A stretch of DNA of 64,000 nt from Peribacillus loiseleuriae (GCF_001183985.1 NZ_LFZW01000001.1:4803621-4867620); one strand, 5' to 3'; counted from the stretch's first letter, positions 28,149 through 38,223 are shown. Notes: generated by a model from the letters alone, not told the origin. Program-made: numbers and translations.

Positions 28149-28226
28149 GTTCAGATTCTAAAACTGGATCACCTTATGAAGGTGGCAGTTCGGAGCTGAT
28201 TTTGCGAAGCCCCACCCCTTTTTCTT
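28149..28226 (+). repeat. Intergenic repeat with CACCTT..AAGGTG hairpin, copy 2
   Basis: This is a longer relative of the element at 25919-25980, keeping the CACCTTATGAAGGTGGC hairpin and GCGAAGCCCCACCCC but with an extra AGTTCGGAGCTGATTT. It lies 28 bp from the amidase stop codon. Confidence 0.65.
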
Positions 28227-28253
28227 AGAGAAAGAAACGGACAAAAACCGATT

Positions 28254-29642
28254 CTATCGATTTTTCCAATTATAATAGTCTTGGATTCCTAGAGATATCG
28301 CTTTGGCAGCCGACTCTCTATATTCATTGGATCCTAGTTTATTAGCATCGCCACTATTCGTAATAAAACCTAATTCTACTAAAGTAGCAGGAAGTGGATT
28401 CGCTTTAATAACTCGAAAACCTGCCTCTTTCACACCACGATCTGTCGTTCCCCATGCCTCAAGGAGCCTCTTTTGAATAAAGGTTGCTAATTGTTTACTT
28501 GATTCTGCACGAGGATTAAGTGCTGCAGCAGAATAATACGTTTCTGTTCCGCTAGCTGAGCTAGCTGTAGCACTATTCGTATGTATACTTACAAATGTAT
28601 CCGCACCATTTTTTACAGCGTAATCTACTCGACCATCCAAGCTGATAAATGTATCATTCGTTCTTGTCATGACAACCTTTATGCCAGCATCCTCTAAATA
28701 CTTTTTAATCCTCAATGATACATCTAAATTGATTTCTTTCTCTTTCAACCCATTGGCCATAGCACCTGGGTCGCTACCTCCATGCCCTGGGTCGATCGCA
28801 ATCACGTTTGCGCCCACATTCGGAGTACTCGTTCCCTTTAAATAATTACTATTTACATATCCTTGGATAGTGCCATAAGAGATATAAACCCAGTCACCAA
28901 CATACTGATAGGTTGTTACTTTGCTACCGTTGGCAAGCACACCCACTTGATTGAAACTTGCCCCTGGACCACTTCGTACATTTAGAGTGGAAGCTGATAC
29001 AATTCGTTCCCCTGTTGGCTTTGGCTGAACGTTTACTTTAAAATCCGGATTTAAACTACGGGCAACGAATACCGAAAACTCAGCACGAGTAATTGATTTA
29101 TTCGGTCCGAATGTGCCATCAGGATAGCCTACTGTGATACCTGCTGTAGCTACTTTGTTTATGGCTTCGAACAGGGTGCCACTCGTAGCAACATCGTTAA
29201 AATAAATCTCGCTTTTCTCCGTCAAATTAAAAGCAGAGGCAATTAAATAGGCCATTTCACCTCTTGTGATTGGATTCTTCGGGTGGAAGATCCCTTCTCC
29301 ATGGCCGCTAATGATCCCCTTTTCATAGGCAGATTGAATATAGCCTGAACCAAAGGAAGAACTGTTAACATCCGTGAATGACGTTTGCCTTTGTGCGCCA
29401 TTTAATCCTATTGTTCTACCAATTATCGTTGCCGCTTCTTCCCTTGTGACTGAGCGATCTGGATAAAAGTAACCACCTGGATAACCAGCGATTAGATTTT
29501 TATTGACAAGATAATCTATTTCTGTTTTGTATTTGGCCGGGATATCTTTCAACGATATCGCGGAAGTTTCCTTTGGAGAGAAAATTGAAAACAGCAATAC
29601 GACAACGAGAGACAACAACAAATAAGGCAACTTTCTTAACAT
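28254..29642 (-). CDS. SLH-anchored N-acetylmuramoyl-L-alanine amidase (Amidase_3)
   Basis: The preferred start is ATG 29642, 9 nt after AGGAG; an ATG at 29663 is in frame but lacks a site. The product is about 462 residues: signal peptide, three SLH domains (VTREEAATIIGRTI, ITRGEMAYLIA, ITRAEFSVFVARSL), an SH3-like wall-binding domain (about 205-265), and a C-terminal Amidase_3 domain. The zinc and catalytic motifs are visible: DPGHGGSDPGA, Glu in KEKEINLD, His in FVSIHTNSA and Glu in VELGFITN. It cleaves the muramoyl-L-alanine bond. It forms part of a set of SLH-anchored autolysins with its neighbours. Confidence 0.93.
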   Translation of the reverse strand: MLRKLPYLLLSLVVVLLFSIFSPKETSAISLKDIPAKYKTEIDYLVNKNLIAGYPGGYFYPDRSVTREEAATIIGRTIGLNGAQRQTSFTDVNSSSFGSGYIQSAYEKGIISGHGEGIFHPKNPITRGEMAYLIASAFNLTEKSEIYFNDVATSGTLFEAINKVATAGITVGYPDGTFGPNKSITRAEFSVFVARSLNPDFKVNVQPKPTGERIVSASTLNVRSGPGASFNQVGVLANGSKVTTYQYVGDWVYISYGTIQGYVNSNYLKGTSTPNVGANVIAIDPGHGGSDPGAMANGLKEKEINLDVSLRIKKYLEDAGIKVVMTRTNDTFISLDGRVDYAVKNGADTFVSIHTNSATASSASGTETYYSAAALNPRAESSKQLATFIQKRLLEAWGTTDRGVKEAGFRVIKANPLPATLVELGFITNSGDANKLGSNEYRESAAKAISLGIQDYYNWKNR

Positions 29643-29663
29643 GATAGCGTTACTCCTTTTCAT

Positions 29664-30453
29664 TTCTTTTCATTTCACTTGGAACCTTATCAAAGTCCCC
29701 TTCATCTGCTTTATCGACCGGCAAGATTGGATCATTTAGGTTTATCCTAATTTTCTCTTGTCTATTAAATGATGTGACGAACTAATTGAACCGACCCCCT
29801 TCTAAACGAAACAAAATGGATATGTTATAACAGAACGACAAGGAATAAATGAGATATCGTGATATCCCCAACCAGAAAGATGTATGGTCTTGCCTATGTA
29901 GAATTATCAAAATTGATTCCATTCTGCTAGATTCCTTAATTAAATCATACAGCTCCAACGCCTAAATTTAAAGAAAAAACCCAATAATATTACATCTTTA
30001 CTATTCCCTAGACAATTTAAGTGATATTATCTTTCCACCCATCGTTCCCCACATAACTCTGAAACTGACAATATGTTTTCCTATTTTTTCTGACATTACA
30101 ATGAACTTGTAATATATCTCCAGAATGATTATTCATGTAAAGAAAATATAGCATAATTCTCCCAATGGCCATTCATTTATGGCTGAAATTTAATCTTTTT
30201 GTAATATATTACCCAAAACACAAGATTTATGTAGAAACAAAGGGAATGGTGGTCTATAAAAGAAACACTAGATAGCTATTTATTTTTAGAACGACGCTAA
30301 AATATTGTCGAATGCGATTGCTTTTTAATAAGTTCACTAACTAACATATGGTTATATTTGTAAATAATTATTCCGAAGAAAAAATCTATTAAATACCTCC
30401 AAATTCTGTTAGATTTATAGATAATAAGAAAAATAGGAGGAATAAACAAGAAA
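29664..30453. other. AT-rich intergenic region between divergent autolysin genes
   Basis: About 790 bp hold no supported gene. It contains short palindromes (e.g. GATATCGTGATATC near 29851) and very AT-rich stretches that must include promoters for the amidase and the glucosaminidase. I could not place either promoter with confidence. Confidence 0.5.
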
Positions 30454-32397
30454 ATGAAACGTTTACCACTAATCATTATTATCTTTACTCTACTTCTTTC
30501 TGTGTTTCCATTGAATCAAGCAAGTGCTGCGAGTAAAGATGATATATCTGGACACTATTTTGAAACAGACATGAGAATTTTAATTGGGAAAGGCTTATTA
30601 GGCGGATATGGAAATGGTATATACAAACCAGATAATCCAGTAACGCGAGCTGAATTTGCCTCTTTTATCGTGAGAGCTTTAGATTTAGGGACGATGGCTG
30701 CTTCTGAATTTTCCGTTGCACAATTTTCTGAATCTGCTAGTTTCACGGACATTAACACGGATGATTGGTATTACCCAGCCATCTTGGCAGCTAGCCAAAA
30801 TCGTATCGTAGGTGGATACCCTGATGGATCGTTTCAACCAAATACGAAGATCTCACGTCAGGAAATGGCGGCCATGATTATGAGGGCGATCCAATCAAAA
30901 GGCGTGATCTCAGAAGCAGCACCACTCAGTTTCACAGATCAAGCGAATATTAATCCAATGTTCCGAGATTCTGTACAACGATTACTATTTTTAGGCGTCA
31001 TGTCTGGGAAAACGGATACGAATGGCAATGTTGCTTTTGCACCATCAAGTAGCACGACTAGAGGCGAAACAGCAGCCGTTATTAATCGAATGCTAAAAGT
31101 CATTCATCCTCCACAAAACTTAGAGTATAAAGTTGCTTCTATAACGAAAGGGTCTGAGCCCGTTGTCGTTCATGAGTATGAAACCTTTACGGAAGCAAAG
31201 AATAAAGTACGTGATAACCAAGTCGTCATGCATGGAAATGTGATTGTGTGGATGACATCTGGAATCGCTGTATCAAATAAATTTACTGTCCTTTATACGG
31301 ATGCAACCTTTAAAACCAATTCTACTTATGTAGCTTCAGGGGTGGAATTGAAATATTACGACGCAACGGAAGATTGGGTAAAAGTGCAGATTGCCGATGT
31401 GACAGGCTATGTGAAACCAGACACGGTCAACTTAACCCCGATTCAAGTAGTCGACAACCGCTCTTTTTATGAAACAAACGGCGGAATTTTAGTCCATAAA
31501 ATTTACAATCCCATCTTAAATAGTTGGGCAAGTTATACATTTGGAAAAGCTCCTAGTTTTATGAAAGCAGAGGGGAAATATTACAGCTGGAACGGAAATA
31601 GTTTCTACCTTTCAGATGGTTCTTTTGCAGGGGAAGCTTATCAGTATTTTAATAGAATGCCGCTATACACCCAAACACAATATACAGGTGCTCAATTAGA
31701 TGAATTTATCCGATCTGTTAAACCAAACAGTCCATTAATCGGAACTGGAGATGCATTTAAAAAGGCGGAACAACAATATGGAACAAACGCTATGTATTTC
31801 CTAGCTCATGCCATTTTAGAAAGCAACTGGGGTGAAAGTAAGATCGCCAAAGATAAAAATAATCTATTTGGATTAGGTGCAGTGGATAGCAGTCCCTATG
31901 AAAGTGCTTATACATTTGGTAGTTATGAATTAGGTATTCTTGATGCAGCCAGCAAATATATTGTGCCAGGCTATTTCAGTGAAAGCGATTGGCGCTTTAG
32001 CGGGGAGCATCTTGGCAATAAAGGTACAGGGATGAATGTACGCTATGCATCAGACCCTTACTGGGGCCAAAAGATTTCCGGTTTAATGTTTCAAATTGAC
32101 CAATATTTGAGTAGCCAATACAATTTACCAGCAGAGTTGAACAAGTATAAACTTGCTGAAACAATTGTTAAAAATGTTAATGTTCGATCAGGGACTCAGG
32201 TAACAGACCCTATCGAATATAAAATTCGGGACATCGGGACAACTGTTCAAGTATTAGATACACTGTCTGCTACAGGAACTTGGTACGTAATTGCTCCCAA
32301 AAACATAATGGGTCAAACATACCCTGAATTGTATACGTACAGTCACGGTTATGAATCGTATGGAACAAGTTTAAAACTCCTTCCCCTAGCGAAATAA
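30454..32397 (+). CDS. SLH-anchored beta-N-acetylglucosaminidase (GH73-type)
   Basis: The ATG follows AGGAGG at 12 nt. The 647-residue product has signal peptide MKRLPLIIIIFTLLLSVF..ASA, three SLH domains (about 28-215: VTRAEFASFIVRAL, ISRQEMAAMIMRAI, TTRGETAAVINRML), an SH3-like region and a glucosaminidase domain. The catalytic Glu is in HAILESNWGESKIAKDKNN (about residue 454), followed by NLFGLGA and the Tyr-containing YASDPYWGQKI. A final SH3 domain lies at about 570-640. It cleaves glycan strands at GlcNAc. With the amidase, endopeptidase and protease it completes a surface hydrolase set. Confidence 0.92.
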   Translation: MKRLPLIIIIFTLLLSVFPLNQASAASKDDISGHYFETDMRILIGKGLLGGYGNGIYKPDNPVTRAEFASFIVRALDLGTMAASEFSVAQFSESASFTDINTDDWYYPAILAASQNRIVGGYPDGSFQPNTKISRQEMAAMIMRAIQSKGVISEAAPLSFTDQANINPMFRDSVQRLLFLGVMSGKTDTNGNVAFAPSSSTTRGETAAVINRMLKVIHPPQNLEYKVASITKGSEPVVVHEYETFTEAKNKVRDNQVVMHGNVIVWMTSGIAVSNKFTVLYTDATFKTNSTYVASGVELKYYDATEDWVKVQIADVTGYVKPDTVNLTPIQVVDNRSFYETNGGILVHKIYNPILNSWASYTFGKAPSFMKAEGKYYSWNGNSFYLSDGSFAGEAYQYFNRMPLYTQTQYTGAQLDEFIRSVKPNSPLIGTGDAFKKAEQQYGTNAMYFLAHAILESNWGESKIAKDKNNLFGLGAVDSSPYESAYTFGSYELGILDAASKYIVPGYFSESDWRFSGEHLGNKGTGMNVRYASDPYWGQKISGLMFQIDQYLSSQYNLPAELNKYKLAETIVKNVNVRSGTQVTDPIEYKIRDIGTTVQVLDTLSATGTWYVIAPKNIMGQTYPELYTYSHGYESYGTSLKLLPLAK

Positions 32398-32411
32398 TAC
32401 AGTCTCACTTT

Positions 32412-32567
32412 TGATGCGTGTTCAAAAAGGAGGATAAAAAGAGCCGAGAAGTTCGAGGAGCGATAGTCTCGAGGACCGGATCGTATTAGTGATACGTGAG
32501 GACCGGAGAGACAGAGCGATGAAGAAATTCGACAGCTATTTTTACCGGACTTTTTGAACATCCTCTT
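32412..32567. repeat. Bacillus-type long intergenic repeat (about 155 bp hairpin)
   Basis: GTGTTCAAAAAG at the left pairs with CTTTTTGAACATCC at the right. The interior contains the pattern GAGCGATAGTCTCGAGGACCGGAT, GTATTAGTGATAC, GAGGACCGGAGAGACAGAGCG. Repeats with this wording are common in Bacillus genomes, often at operon ends. It follows the glucosaminidase gene. Confidence 0.7.
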
Positions 32568-32570
32568 TCA

Positions 32571-32603
32571 GGGAAGTAACAGCTACTTGTTACTTCCCTT
32601 TTA
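32571..32603 (+). terminator. Rho-independent terminator after the glucosaminidase gene
   Basis: GGGAAGTAACA pairs with TGTTACTTCCC around GCTACT and is followed by TTTTA. Confidence 0.8.
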
Positions 32604-32705
32604 TGTTATATTATTTAGGGTGTTTATGTTAATCTCGGTTTAACAGGCTGTAATATTTTATTTAAATTTTTGCGAGAGAATCAAGAAAAATAGATGGGGG
32701 ATCAA

Positions 32706-32732
32706 CCCTCCACTGATAGAAGTTTCACTTTA
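32706..32732 (-). repeat. Dispersed repeat, copy C
   Basis: CCCTCCACTGATAGAAGTTTCACTTTA is the inverted form of the first part of the repeat at 13845. It lies in the leader of the wall-polysaccharide operon, 22 bp before its first start codon. Confidence 0.45.
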
Positions 32733-32753
32733 AACAAAGGAGTCCGATTAGAA

Positions 32754-33482
32754 ATGAAACATGTACATATTATGGGTGTTCCCTTTTTATATACCGATCT
32801 TAGAGCCTTTATCGAGCTACTAGACAAGCAAATCCAGCAGCAAGAAAAGGCGTTCGTGATCACAGCAAATCCCGAAATTGTCATGAAAGCACAAGAAGAT
32901 TCTAGCTTTATGGATATCATTCAAAAAGCTACTTATATTACAGCGGATGGAATTGGAATCGTCAAAGCTGCACAACTTCTCAACACTCCTTTACCTGGAA
33001 GAGTGACAGGCTATGACACAATGGTTGAATTATTAAAGCTTTCCAATGATAAGCAGTATAAGATTTTCCTACTTGGCGCTCAACCAGAAACATTGGAAAA
33101 AGCGAAAGTGAATATCGAACGTGATTACCCACATGTACATATAACAGGCACCCAAGATGGCTATTTTGACTGGGAAAAGAACGACATATCAGATAGAATT
33201 ATGGCGCTTGAACCTGATCTCATTTTTGTTGCTTTAGGTGTCCCGCGACAAGAAAAGTGGATTTCTGAAAATCTGCATCGTTTTAATAAGGGAGTTTTTA
33301 TTGGTGTGGGCGGAAGCTTTGACGTCATAGCCGGAACCGTAAACAGAGCTCCTGAAATTTGGCAAAAGCTTAATCTAGAGTGGTTCTATCGCTTACTCAA
33401 ACAGCCTAGCAGATGGAAACGGATGCTCGTTCTGCCACAATTCGCCCTTAAAATGATTGGCCAGAAAGTAAAGGGATCGTAA
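32754..33482 (+). CDS. tagA: WecG/TagA/CpsF-family glycosyltransferase
   Basis: I place the start at ATG 32754, 10 nt after AAAGGAG, giving 242 residues; the longer frame from 32694 is not supported. Family motifs are clear: ITANPEIVMKAQ, TADGIGIVKAA, PGRVTGYDTM, FLLGAQPETLEKA and VALGVPRQEKWI. Such enzymes add the second sugar (N-acetylmannosamine) to undecaprenyl-PP-GlcNAc at the start of wall polymer synthesis. In this operon, with a flippase and csaB, it probably makes the linkage or backbone of the secondary wall polysaccharide to which the SLH proteins bind, rather than teichoic acid; that is inference from context. The stop overlaps the next start (TAATG). Confidence 0.88.
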   Translation: MKHVHIMGVPFLYTDLRAFIELLDKQIQQQEKAFVITANPEIVMKAQEDSSFMDIIQKATYITADGIGIVKAAQLLNTPLPGRVTGYDTMVELLKLSNDKQYKIFLLGAQPETLEKAKVNIERDYPHVHITGTQDGYFDWEKNDISDRIMALEPDLIFVALGVPRQEKWISENLHRFNKGVFIGVGGSFDVIAGTVNRAPEIWQKLNLEWFYRLLKQPSRWKRMLVLPQFALKMIGQKVKGS

Positions 33483-35038
33483 TGAGCCGCCAAACATTTA
33501 TTAGAAGTACATTAATCTTGTCTGTCGCTACCTTACTCTCGAAAATTTTAGGAAGTGTGTTTAGAATTCCGTTACAAAACATTGCTGGAGACGAAGTCCT
33601 CGGTATTTTCAGCCTTGTTTATCCCGTGTATATGGTAGCGTTGACGCTTTCTGTAGCAGGTATCCCAATTGCCATTTCACAACTCATCACAAAAGCTAGA
33701 GCAGAAAAAAATCACGACAAAATTAAAGAAGTGTACGTCACTGCCAGTATTTTGGCCCTTGTTTTCGGGATTTTGAGTTTTTCATTCATCTTTATCTTTT
33801 CCGATTATCTAGCTGAAATTTTAGGAGGACCTTCCACTAAACTATCATTAATTGTCGTTTCGCTAACCTTGCTGGTGGCCCCATACATGGCTGTTTATCG
33901 AGGATTTTTCCAAGGCTTTGAAAATATGACACCGACTGCTATTTCTCAAGTGACTGAGCAATTGGTAAGGGTTGGGCTTATCTTACTGGCGGCTTATTAT
34001 TTAGTACAGCGGAATTACTCAGATGAAGTCGTTGCAGCAGGTGTTATGGTCGGTTCCTCTATAGGAGCATTAATATCGTTACTTTATTTGCGAACATTAT
34101 TCAAAAAAGCTAACTTATTGCAAATGACAAACGTTCGTTATTCCTTTGACTCGTTTAAAAGATGGAGTAAAGTTATTTTAAAAATTTCTATTCCGATCTG
34201 TATTGGTGCAATCACGATGGCACTTTTAAATTTTGTCGATTCTGTGACAGTCCCCTTTGCATTAAAAGGTGCTGGGGTCGAACAAGGGAATATCAACTAC
34301 CTTTATGGGATTTATGGGAGAGGATTATCCTTAGTCCAAATTGCAACCGTATTTGCTACATCGATTGTGTTGCCATTAATTCCACTCATCACCAAAAAAC
34401 TAGCTGAAAATGATGTTCTTTCGACTAGAGGCATTGTTGAAAAAACGCATCGAATGACTCATTTCATTTCTTGGCCTGCGGCATTTGGTCTCTTAGCACT
34501 AACATTACCGTTAAACCTTTCATTATTTACGGATTTAGAAGGAAGCTTGGTCTTAGCCATCATCGGCTTTAGTTCTGTCTTTACTTCTTTAACTGTTCTC
34601 GGTACTGGAATTCTACAAGGGATGAATCTCGCTAAACTAGGTGCTTATATTATCTTATTTGGTGCCTTACTAAAAGTCCTTGCAAATATTTTCTTCGTAA
34701 AATATTTCGAATTGACAGGTGCTGCCCTTTCTACCTTGTTTGTATATATCCTCTTATTTTTTATCAACACGTATTATATAAACAAGAAATTGGCATTTTC
34801 ATTTATCAAGCGCGAAACCCTATTCATGATTCTAGCTTCACTCGTAATGGGGGCAATAATTGGTTATCCAACCTTAACCCTGCATATTGAAAGCTGGTCA
34901 AGATTAGGCGCTCTTCTATATGTGATGGTCGCGATTGTTTTCGGAGTGATTATTTATTTTCTCCAGCTCTTCTTATATAGAGTAGTAAAGAAACAGGACA
35001 TTAAAAACTTCCCTATCATAGGAAAGTTTCTGAAGTAA
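33482..35038 (+). CDS. Polysaccharide/lipid-linked oligosaccharide flippase (MOP superfamily, SpoVB/MurJ-like)
   Basis: The 518-residue integral membrane protein has about 14 helices and the typical N-terminus (LILSVATLLSKILGSVFRIPLQNIAGDEVLGIFSLVYPVY). It matches polysaccharide biosynthesis/SpoVB-like transporters, the position occupied by csaA in csaAB loci. It should flip the lipid-linked wall polysaccharide unit across the membrane. It is translationally coupled to the upstream gene (TAATG) and lies 24 bp before the DUF5693 gene. Confidence 0.87.
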   Translation: MSRQTFIRSTLILSVATLLSKILGSVFRIPLQNIAGDEVLGIFSLVYPVYMVALTLSVAGIPIAISQLITKARAEKNHDKIKEVYVTASILALVFGILSFSFIFIFSDYLAEILGGPSTKLSLIVVSLTLLVAPYMAVYRGFFQGFENMTPTAISQVTEQLVRVGLILLAAYYLVQRNYSDEVVAAGVMVGSSIGALISLLYLRTLFKKANLLQMTNVRYSFDSFKRWSKVILKISIPICIGAITMALLNFVDSVTVPFALKGAGVEQGNINYLYGIYGRGLSLVQIATVFATSIVLPLIPLITKKLAENDVLSTRGIVEKTHRMTHFISWPAAFGLLALTLPLNLSLFTDLEGSLVLAIIGFSSVFTSLTVLGTGILQGMNLAKLGAYIILFGALLKVLANIFFVKYFELTGAALSTLFVYILLFFINTYYINKKLAFSFIKRETLFMILASLVMGAIIGYPTLTLHIESWSRLGALLYVMVAIVFGVIIYFLQLFLYRVVKKQDIKNFPIIGKFLK

Positions 35039-35062
35039 CTTAATTTTTTATGAACCCCCTAA

Positions 35063-36949
35063 ATGAAAGGAATGAATGATTTGAATTTAAAGAATCGCCG
35101 TTGGCTATGGAGCATCATGATTTTGCTACTCATTGTTTCCCTGCCTGGTTTATCTGACAGATGGAAGGTTGAATGGCAGAATAATCAATATGAAATGATC
35201 TTGCCATTCAATGAAATACAGGATTTAACGAAAGACTTTGGTAAAGACAAGATCACACTAGCCCAAGCTCTCTCATCATTAAAAGAAGCCGGTTTGGATA
35301 CGGTAAGCTTTGAACCCGATACTCTATCTGAATTGGAAAATCAACATGTTATATCGATTCTCAGTCAACAAAATATTAAAGATCTTACCTTATTTAATGA
35401 TGAACAACTCCCTTTGATTAAAGAAAAAGGAGTCTATATCACCGTTCCGGAAGATTCATATTATCAAAAGCAAATATTAAATAATCTCAAAAACAAAAAA
35501 GTCAAAATTAATAATACGATTGTTTACTTCATCCCTGATCCGAAAGGTGATATAAGATCTACGCCTATTGGATATAATCAGGAAGCCATTCAGATGGTTA
35601 AAGATTATGGTTTGAATTTCGTTTTAAGATTGAAGAACTCAACCTTTAATGTAAACAAGAAAATGATTGATGAAGTTTTAAAATTAGACGATGAGCATCT
35701 AACGTCCGTGTTATTTTCCGGATCAGACGTTATTGGTTCACCTAAACCACAAGAAATCAAAAAATGGGCGAAACAACTAAATGACGCAGGATTAAGTTTT
35801 TATGCGATTGAATTTTCTGATCAAAAAGGTATGCAAACTATAGCAAAAGAAACAGATTATAGTATTATTAGGCTCCATAGCCTCAATATAGACAAGAAGA
35901 CATTTCATGAAAAAGTAGATCGAGCTACACGTGCTGTCAAAGAACGAAATATTAGAGCGCTCTTCTTGCATCTCGATAACGGTTCTTCTAAAGAGAGCTT
36001 GAAAAGTGCTACGAAATATATTAGCCAAGTGAAGAAAGAAATGCCTAGTTTGTTTGTCGCAGGCGAAGCAAAACCATTTGATGATATTTCCGTTTCAAAA
36101 TGGCTAGTAGCCGTTGTTCTTCTAAGTGGTGTGATCTTTACCGCACTTGCTGCCATGGAGATCATGAATAAAAAGATCGGGGCATTAGCCGCTATCTTTA
36201 TGGGGCTTGTAGCCGTGTTTTATTTATTAACTTCTAAATTGGTATTTTTACAAGTATTCGCCTTAATTATCGCTGTTATCACACCGATATTTGCTGTCTT
36301 ATTTAAAAGAGAACGTTCAGGGTTTAAAGGAATAACGATTCATTATTTACAAGCAGTCGCAATTAGCATCATCGGGATCATCATTGTACTTGGCTTATTA
36401 AATGGAAATGAATTTTTAACCAAAATGGAAGTTTTTAAAGGTGTAAAATTGGTTTACATTGTACCAATCTTGTTTGTTACCGTATATGCTTTCTGGGGTC
36501 AAATCCTAACGATTCTCAAATCTCAAGTTAAGTATTGGCATATTGCATTAATACTAGTTATAGCAGCTGTTGGCTATTATTATATTGGTCGCACAGGTAA
36601 TTCTGGTTCCGTTAGTGAGTTAGAATTAACGATTAGACAAAAGCTAGAAGAAGCTTTTTATGTTCGACCGAGAACGAAAGAATTTTTAATTGGCTTCCCA
36701 TTTTATATGCTCGCGCTTTATGTGATGAGCTTTAATAAAAAATGGGGGAAATTTATTCTCATACCAGGAGTCATCGGTTTCTTATCGATCATGAATACAT
36801 TTACACATTTGCATATTCCGTTGTATATTTCAACATTGCGTACGTTCTATAGTATTGTATTAGGCTTTATTGTTGGTTATCTATTTATCATCGTCTTTAA
36901 ATTTGGCTATCGTTATATTTCTAGAATGGTTAAAGCGAGGTGGCCATAA
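35063..36949 (+). CDS. DUF5693 membrane protein of csaB loci
   Basis: This protein of up to 628 residues has one N-terminal helix (WLWSIMILLLIVSLPGL), an extracellular domain of about 310 residues with a TIM-barrel-like alpha/beta pattern, and eight or so C-terminal membrane helices from about residue 350. It matches the DUF5693 family, which is regularly found next to csaB. Function is unknown; a role in modifying or exporting the wall polysaccharide fits the context. The start is uncertain: ATG 35063 has no upstream site, while AAAGGA inside the first codons would suit ATG 35075 or TTG 35081. Its stop overlaps the csaB start (TAATG). Confidence 0.85.
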   Translation: MKGMNDLNLKNRRWLWSIMILLLIVSLPGLSDRWKVEWQNNQYEMILPFNEIQDLTKDFGKDKITLAQALSSLKEAGLDTVSFEPDTLSELENQHVISILSQQNIKDLTLFNDEQLPLIKEKGVYITVPEDSYYQKQILNNLKNKKVKINNTIVYFIPDPKGDIRSTPIGYNQEAIQMVKDYGLNFVLRLKNSTFNVNKKMIDEVLKLDDEHLTSVLFSGSDVIGSPKPQEIKKWAKQLNDAGLSFYAIEFSDQKGMQTIAKETDYSIIRLHSLNIDKKTFHEKVDRATRAVKERNIRALFLHLDNGSSKESLKSATKYISQVKKEMPSLFVAGEAKPFDDISVSKWLVAVVLLSGVIFTALAAMEIMNKKIGALAAIFMGLVAVFYLLTSKLVFLQVFALIIAVITPIFAVLFKRERSGFKGITIHYLQAVAISIIGIIIVLGLLNGNEFLTKMEVFKGVKLVYIVPILFVTVYAFWGQILTILKSQVKYWHIALILVIAAVGYYYIGRTGNSGSVSELELTIRQKLEEAFYVRPRTKEFLIGFPFYMLALYVMSFNKKWGKFILIPGVIGFLSIMNTFTHLHIPLYISTLRTFYSIVLGFIVGYLFIIVFKFGYRYISRMVKARWP

Positions 36950-38022
36950 TGCGAGTGGTTTTATCTGGGTATTATGGTTTTGATAATGTCGGCGACGAAG
37001 CGATTCTTTACTCAATCGTCCAAGCATTACGAGAAAAGAAGCCTGATATCGAAATTACGGTGCTTTCAAATAATCCTGCCTCTACGAAACAGACCTATCA
37101 AGTAGACGCTGTTAACAGATGGAAAATGAAAGATGTCATGCAAGCGATCAAAGAAGCAGATGGGCTGATTAGTGGTGGAGGAAGTTTACTTCAAGATCAA
37201 ACAGGGCTGAAATCCATTCCTTATTATTGTGGAATTATGAAAATTGCGCAACACTATAAAAAACAAGTGTTTGTCTATGCCCAAGGAATGGGACCGATCA
37301 ATAAAACGATAAGCAAATGGTTGGTAAAAGCAACCTTAAATAAAGTTCAACATATTACAGTTCGTGATACTAGCTCGAAACAGTTATTAAAGGACATCGG
37401 AGTATCTAAAGATGTTCGCGTTGTCCCAGATCCAGTTATGGGCATCAACCTTGCTTCGTTTCAAAATAGCTGGTTAGAGAGCCAAGACTTAAAGAAATCT
37501 TTCATTACGGTTTCTGTCAGAGATTGGCCTTCTACAATCCACTTTAAAGACGAAATCGCTAAGTCATTAGACCAGCTTGTACAGGATGGTCACGATATTG
37601 TCTTTATACCGATGCACGGTGAACATGATGATCAAACATCAAAAGAAGTAGCCGCTTTAATGGCTGAAAAAAGTTATATCGCACCCTTTCATTCGACGAT
37701 TGAAGAAAAGATTTCAATCATCGGCAAATCAAAGTTACTGATTGGGATGAGATTACATTCGCTTATCTTTTCAGCGATTAACTTGGTACCCTTCATCGCT
37801 TTATCCTATGATCCAAAAATAGATGCCTTTGCTCATATTTGCGACCAACCTATTGCAGGTCATGTGGAAGAAAGAAACTGGGATCATCAAAGTCTGACTC
37901 AACACATCCATACAATTCTGAATCAGTATGCAGATGTAAAAGAGCAGCTCGAGCTGCGTGTAAAACCACTGCAAGCATCTGCACTGCAAACAGCAGAAAA
38001 TAGCATTCAAGCTTTTTCTTAA
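36949..38022 (+). CDS. csaB: CsaB polysaccharide pyruvyl transferase
   Basis: I choose ATG 36949 (MRVVLSGYYGFDNVGDEAILYS), preceded by AGGTGG and overlapping the upstream stop; an ATG at 36940 is also in frame. The product is 357 residues with the pyruvyl-transferase domain and motifs GLISGGGSLLQDQTG, VYAQGMGPI, SVRDW and IGMRLHSLIFS. CsaB adds ketal pyruvate to the secondary wall polysaccharide, making the ligand for SLH domains. That explains the many SLH proteins around it. It is the last gene of the four-gene operon, which ends with a REP hairpin and a bidirectional terminator. Confidence 0.94.
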   Translation: MRVVLSGYYGFDNVGDEAILYSIVQALREKKPDIEITVLSNNPASTKQTYQVDAVNRWKMKDVMQAIKEADGLISGGGSLLQDQTGLKSIPYYCGIMKIAQHYKKQVFVYAQGMGPINKTISKWLVKATLNKVQHITVRDTSSKQLLKDIGVSKDVRVVPDPVMGINLASFQNSWLESQDLKKSFITVSVRDWPSTIHFKDEIAKSLDQLVQDGHDIVFIPMHGEHDDQTSKEVAALMAEKSYIAPFHSTIEEKISIIGKSKLLIGMRLHSLIFSAINLVPFIALSYDPKIDAFAHICDQPIAGHVEERNWDHQSLTQHIHTILNQYADVKEQLELRVKPLQASALQTAENSIQAFS

Positions 38023-38038
38023 ACAAGTTAAAAAAAGA

Positions 38039-38107
38039 ATGTCCCAAAAGGGTCAGGCCTCACACTCTATAGTAGATGCGTGGTCTGACCCTTTCGTTAT
38101 GGGGCAT
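38039..38107. repeat. REP palindrome, GGGTCAG/CTGACCC family
   Basis: ATGTCCCAAAAGGGTCAGGCC pairs with GGTCTGACCCTTTCGTTATGG and GGCATCC. It is a close relative of the units at 16305 and 26066 and follows csaB by 17 bp. Confidence 0.7.
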
Positions 38108-38188
38108 CCTCTTTTTAATACGTTCAACATTACAAAAGGTTAGCAAAGACTGGGCAATGATATGTTCGTATCGTGTGCTCGACAACAA

Positions 38189-38223
38189 CAAAGCACTTAC
38201 TTGCGTAAGTGCTTTGTTTGTTT
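38189..38223. terminator. Bidirectional terminator between csaB and the FAD oxidoreductase gene
   Basis: CAAAGCACTTAC and GTAAGTGCTTTG are perfect complements around TTGC, with T-rich sequence on both exits. The two genes converge here. Confidence 0.85.
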
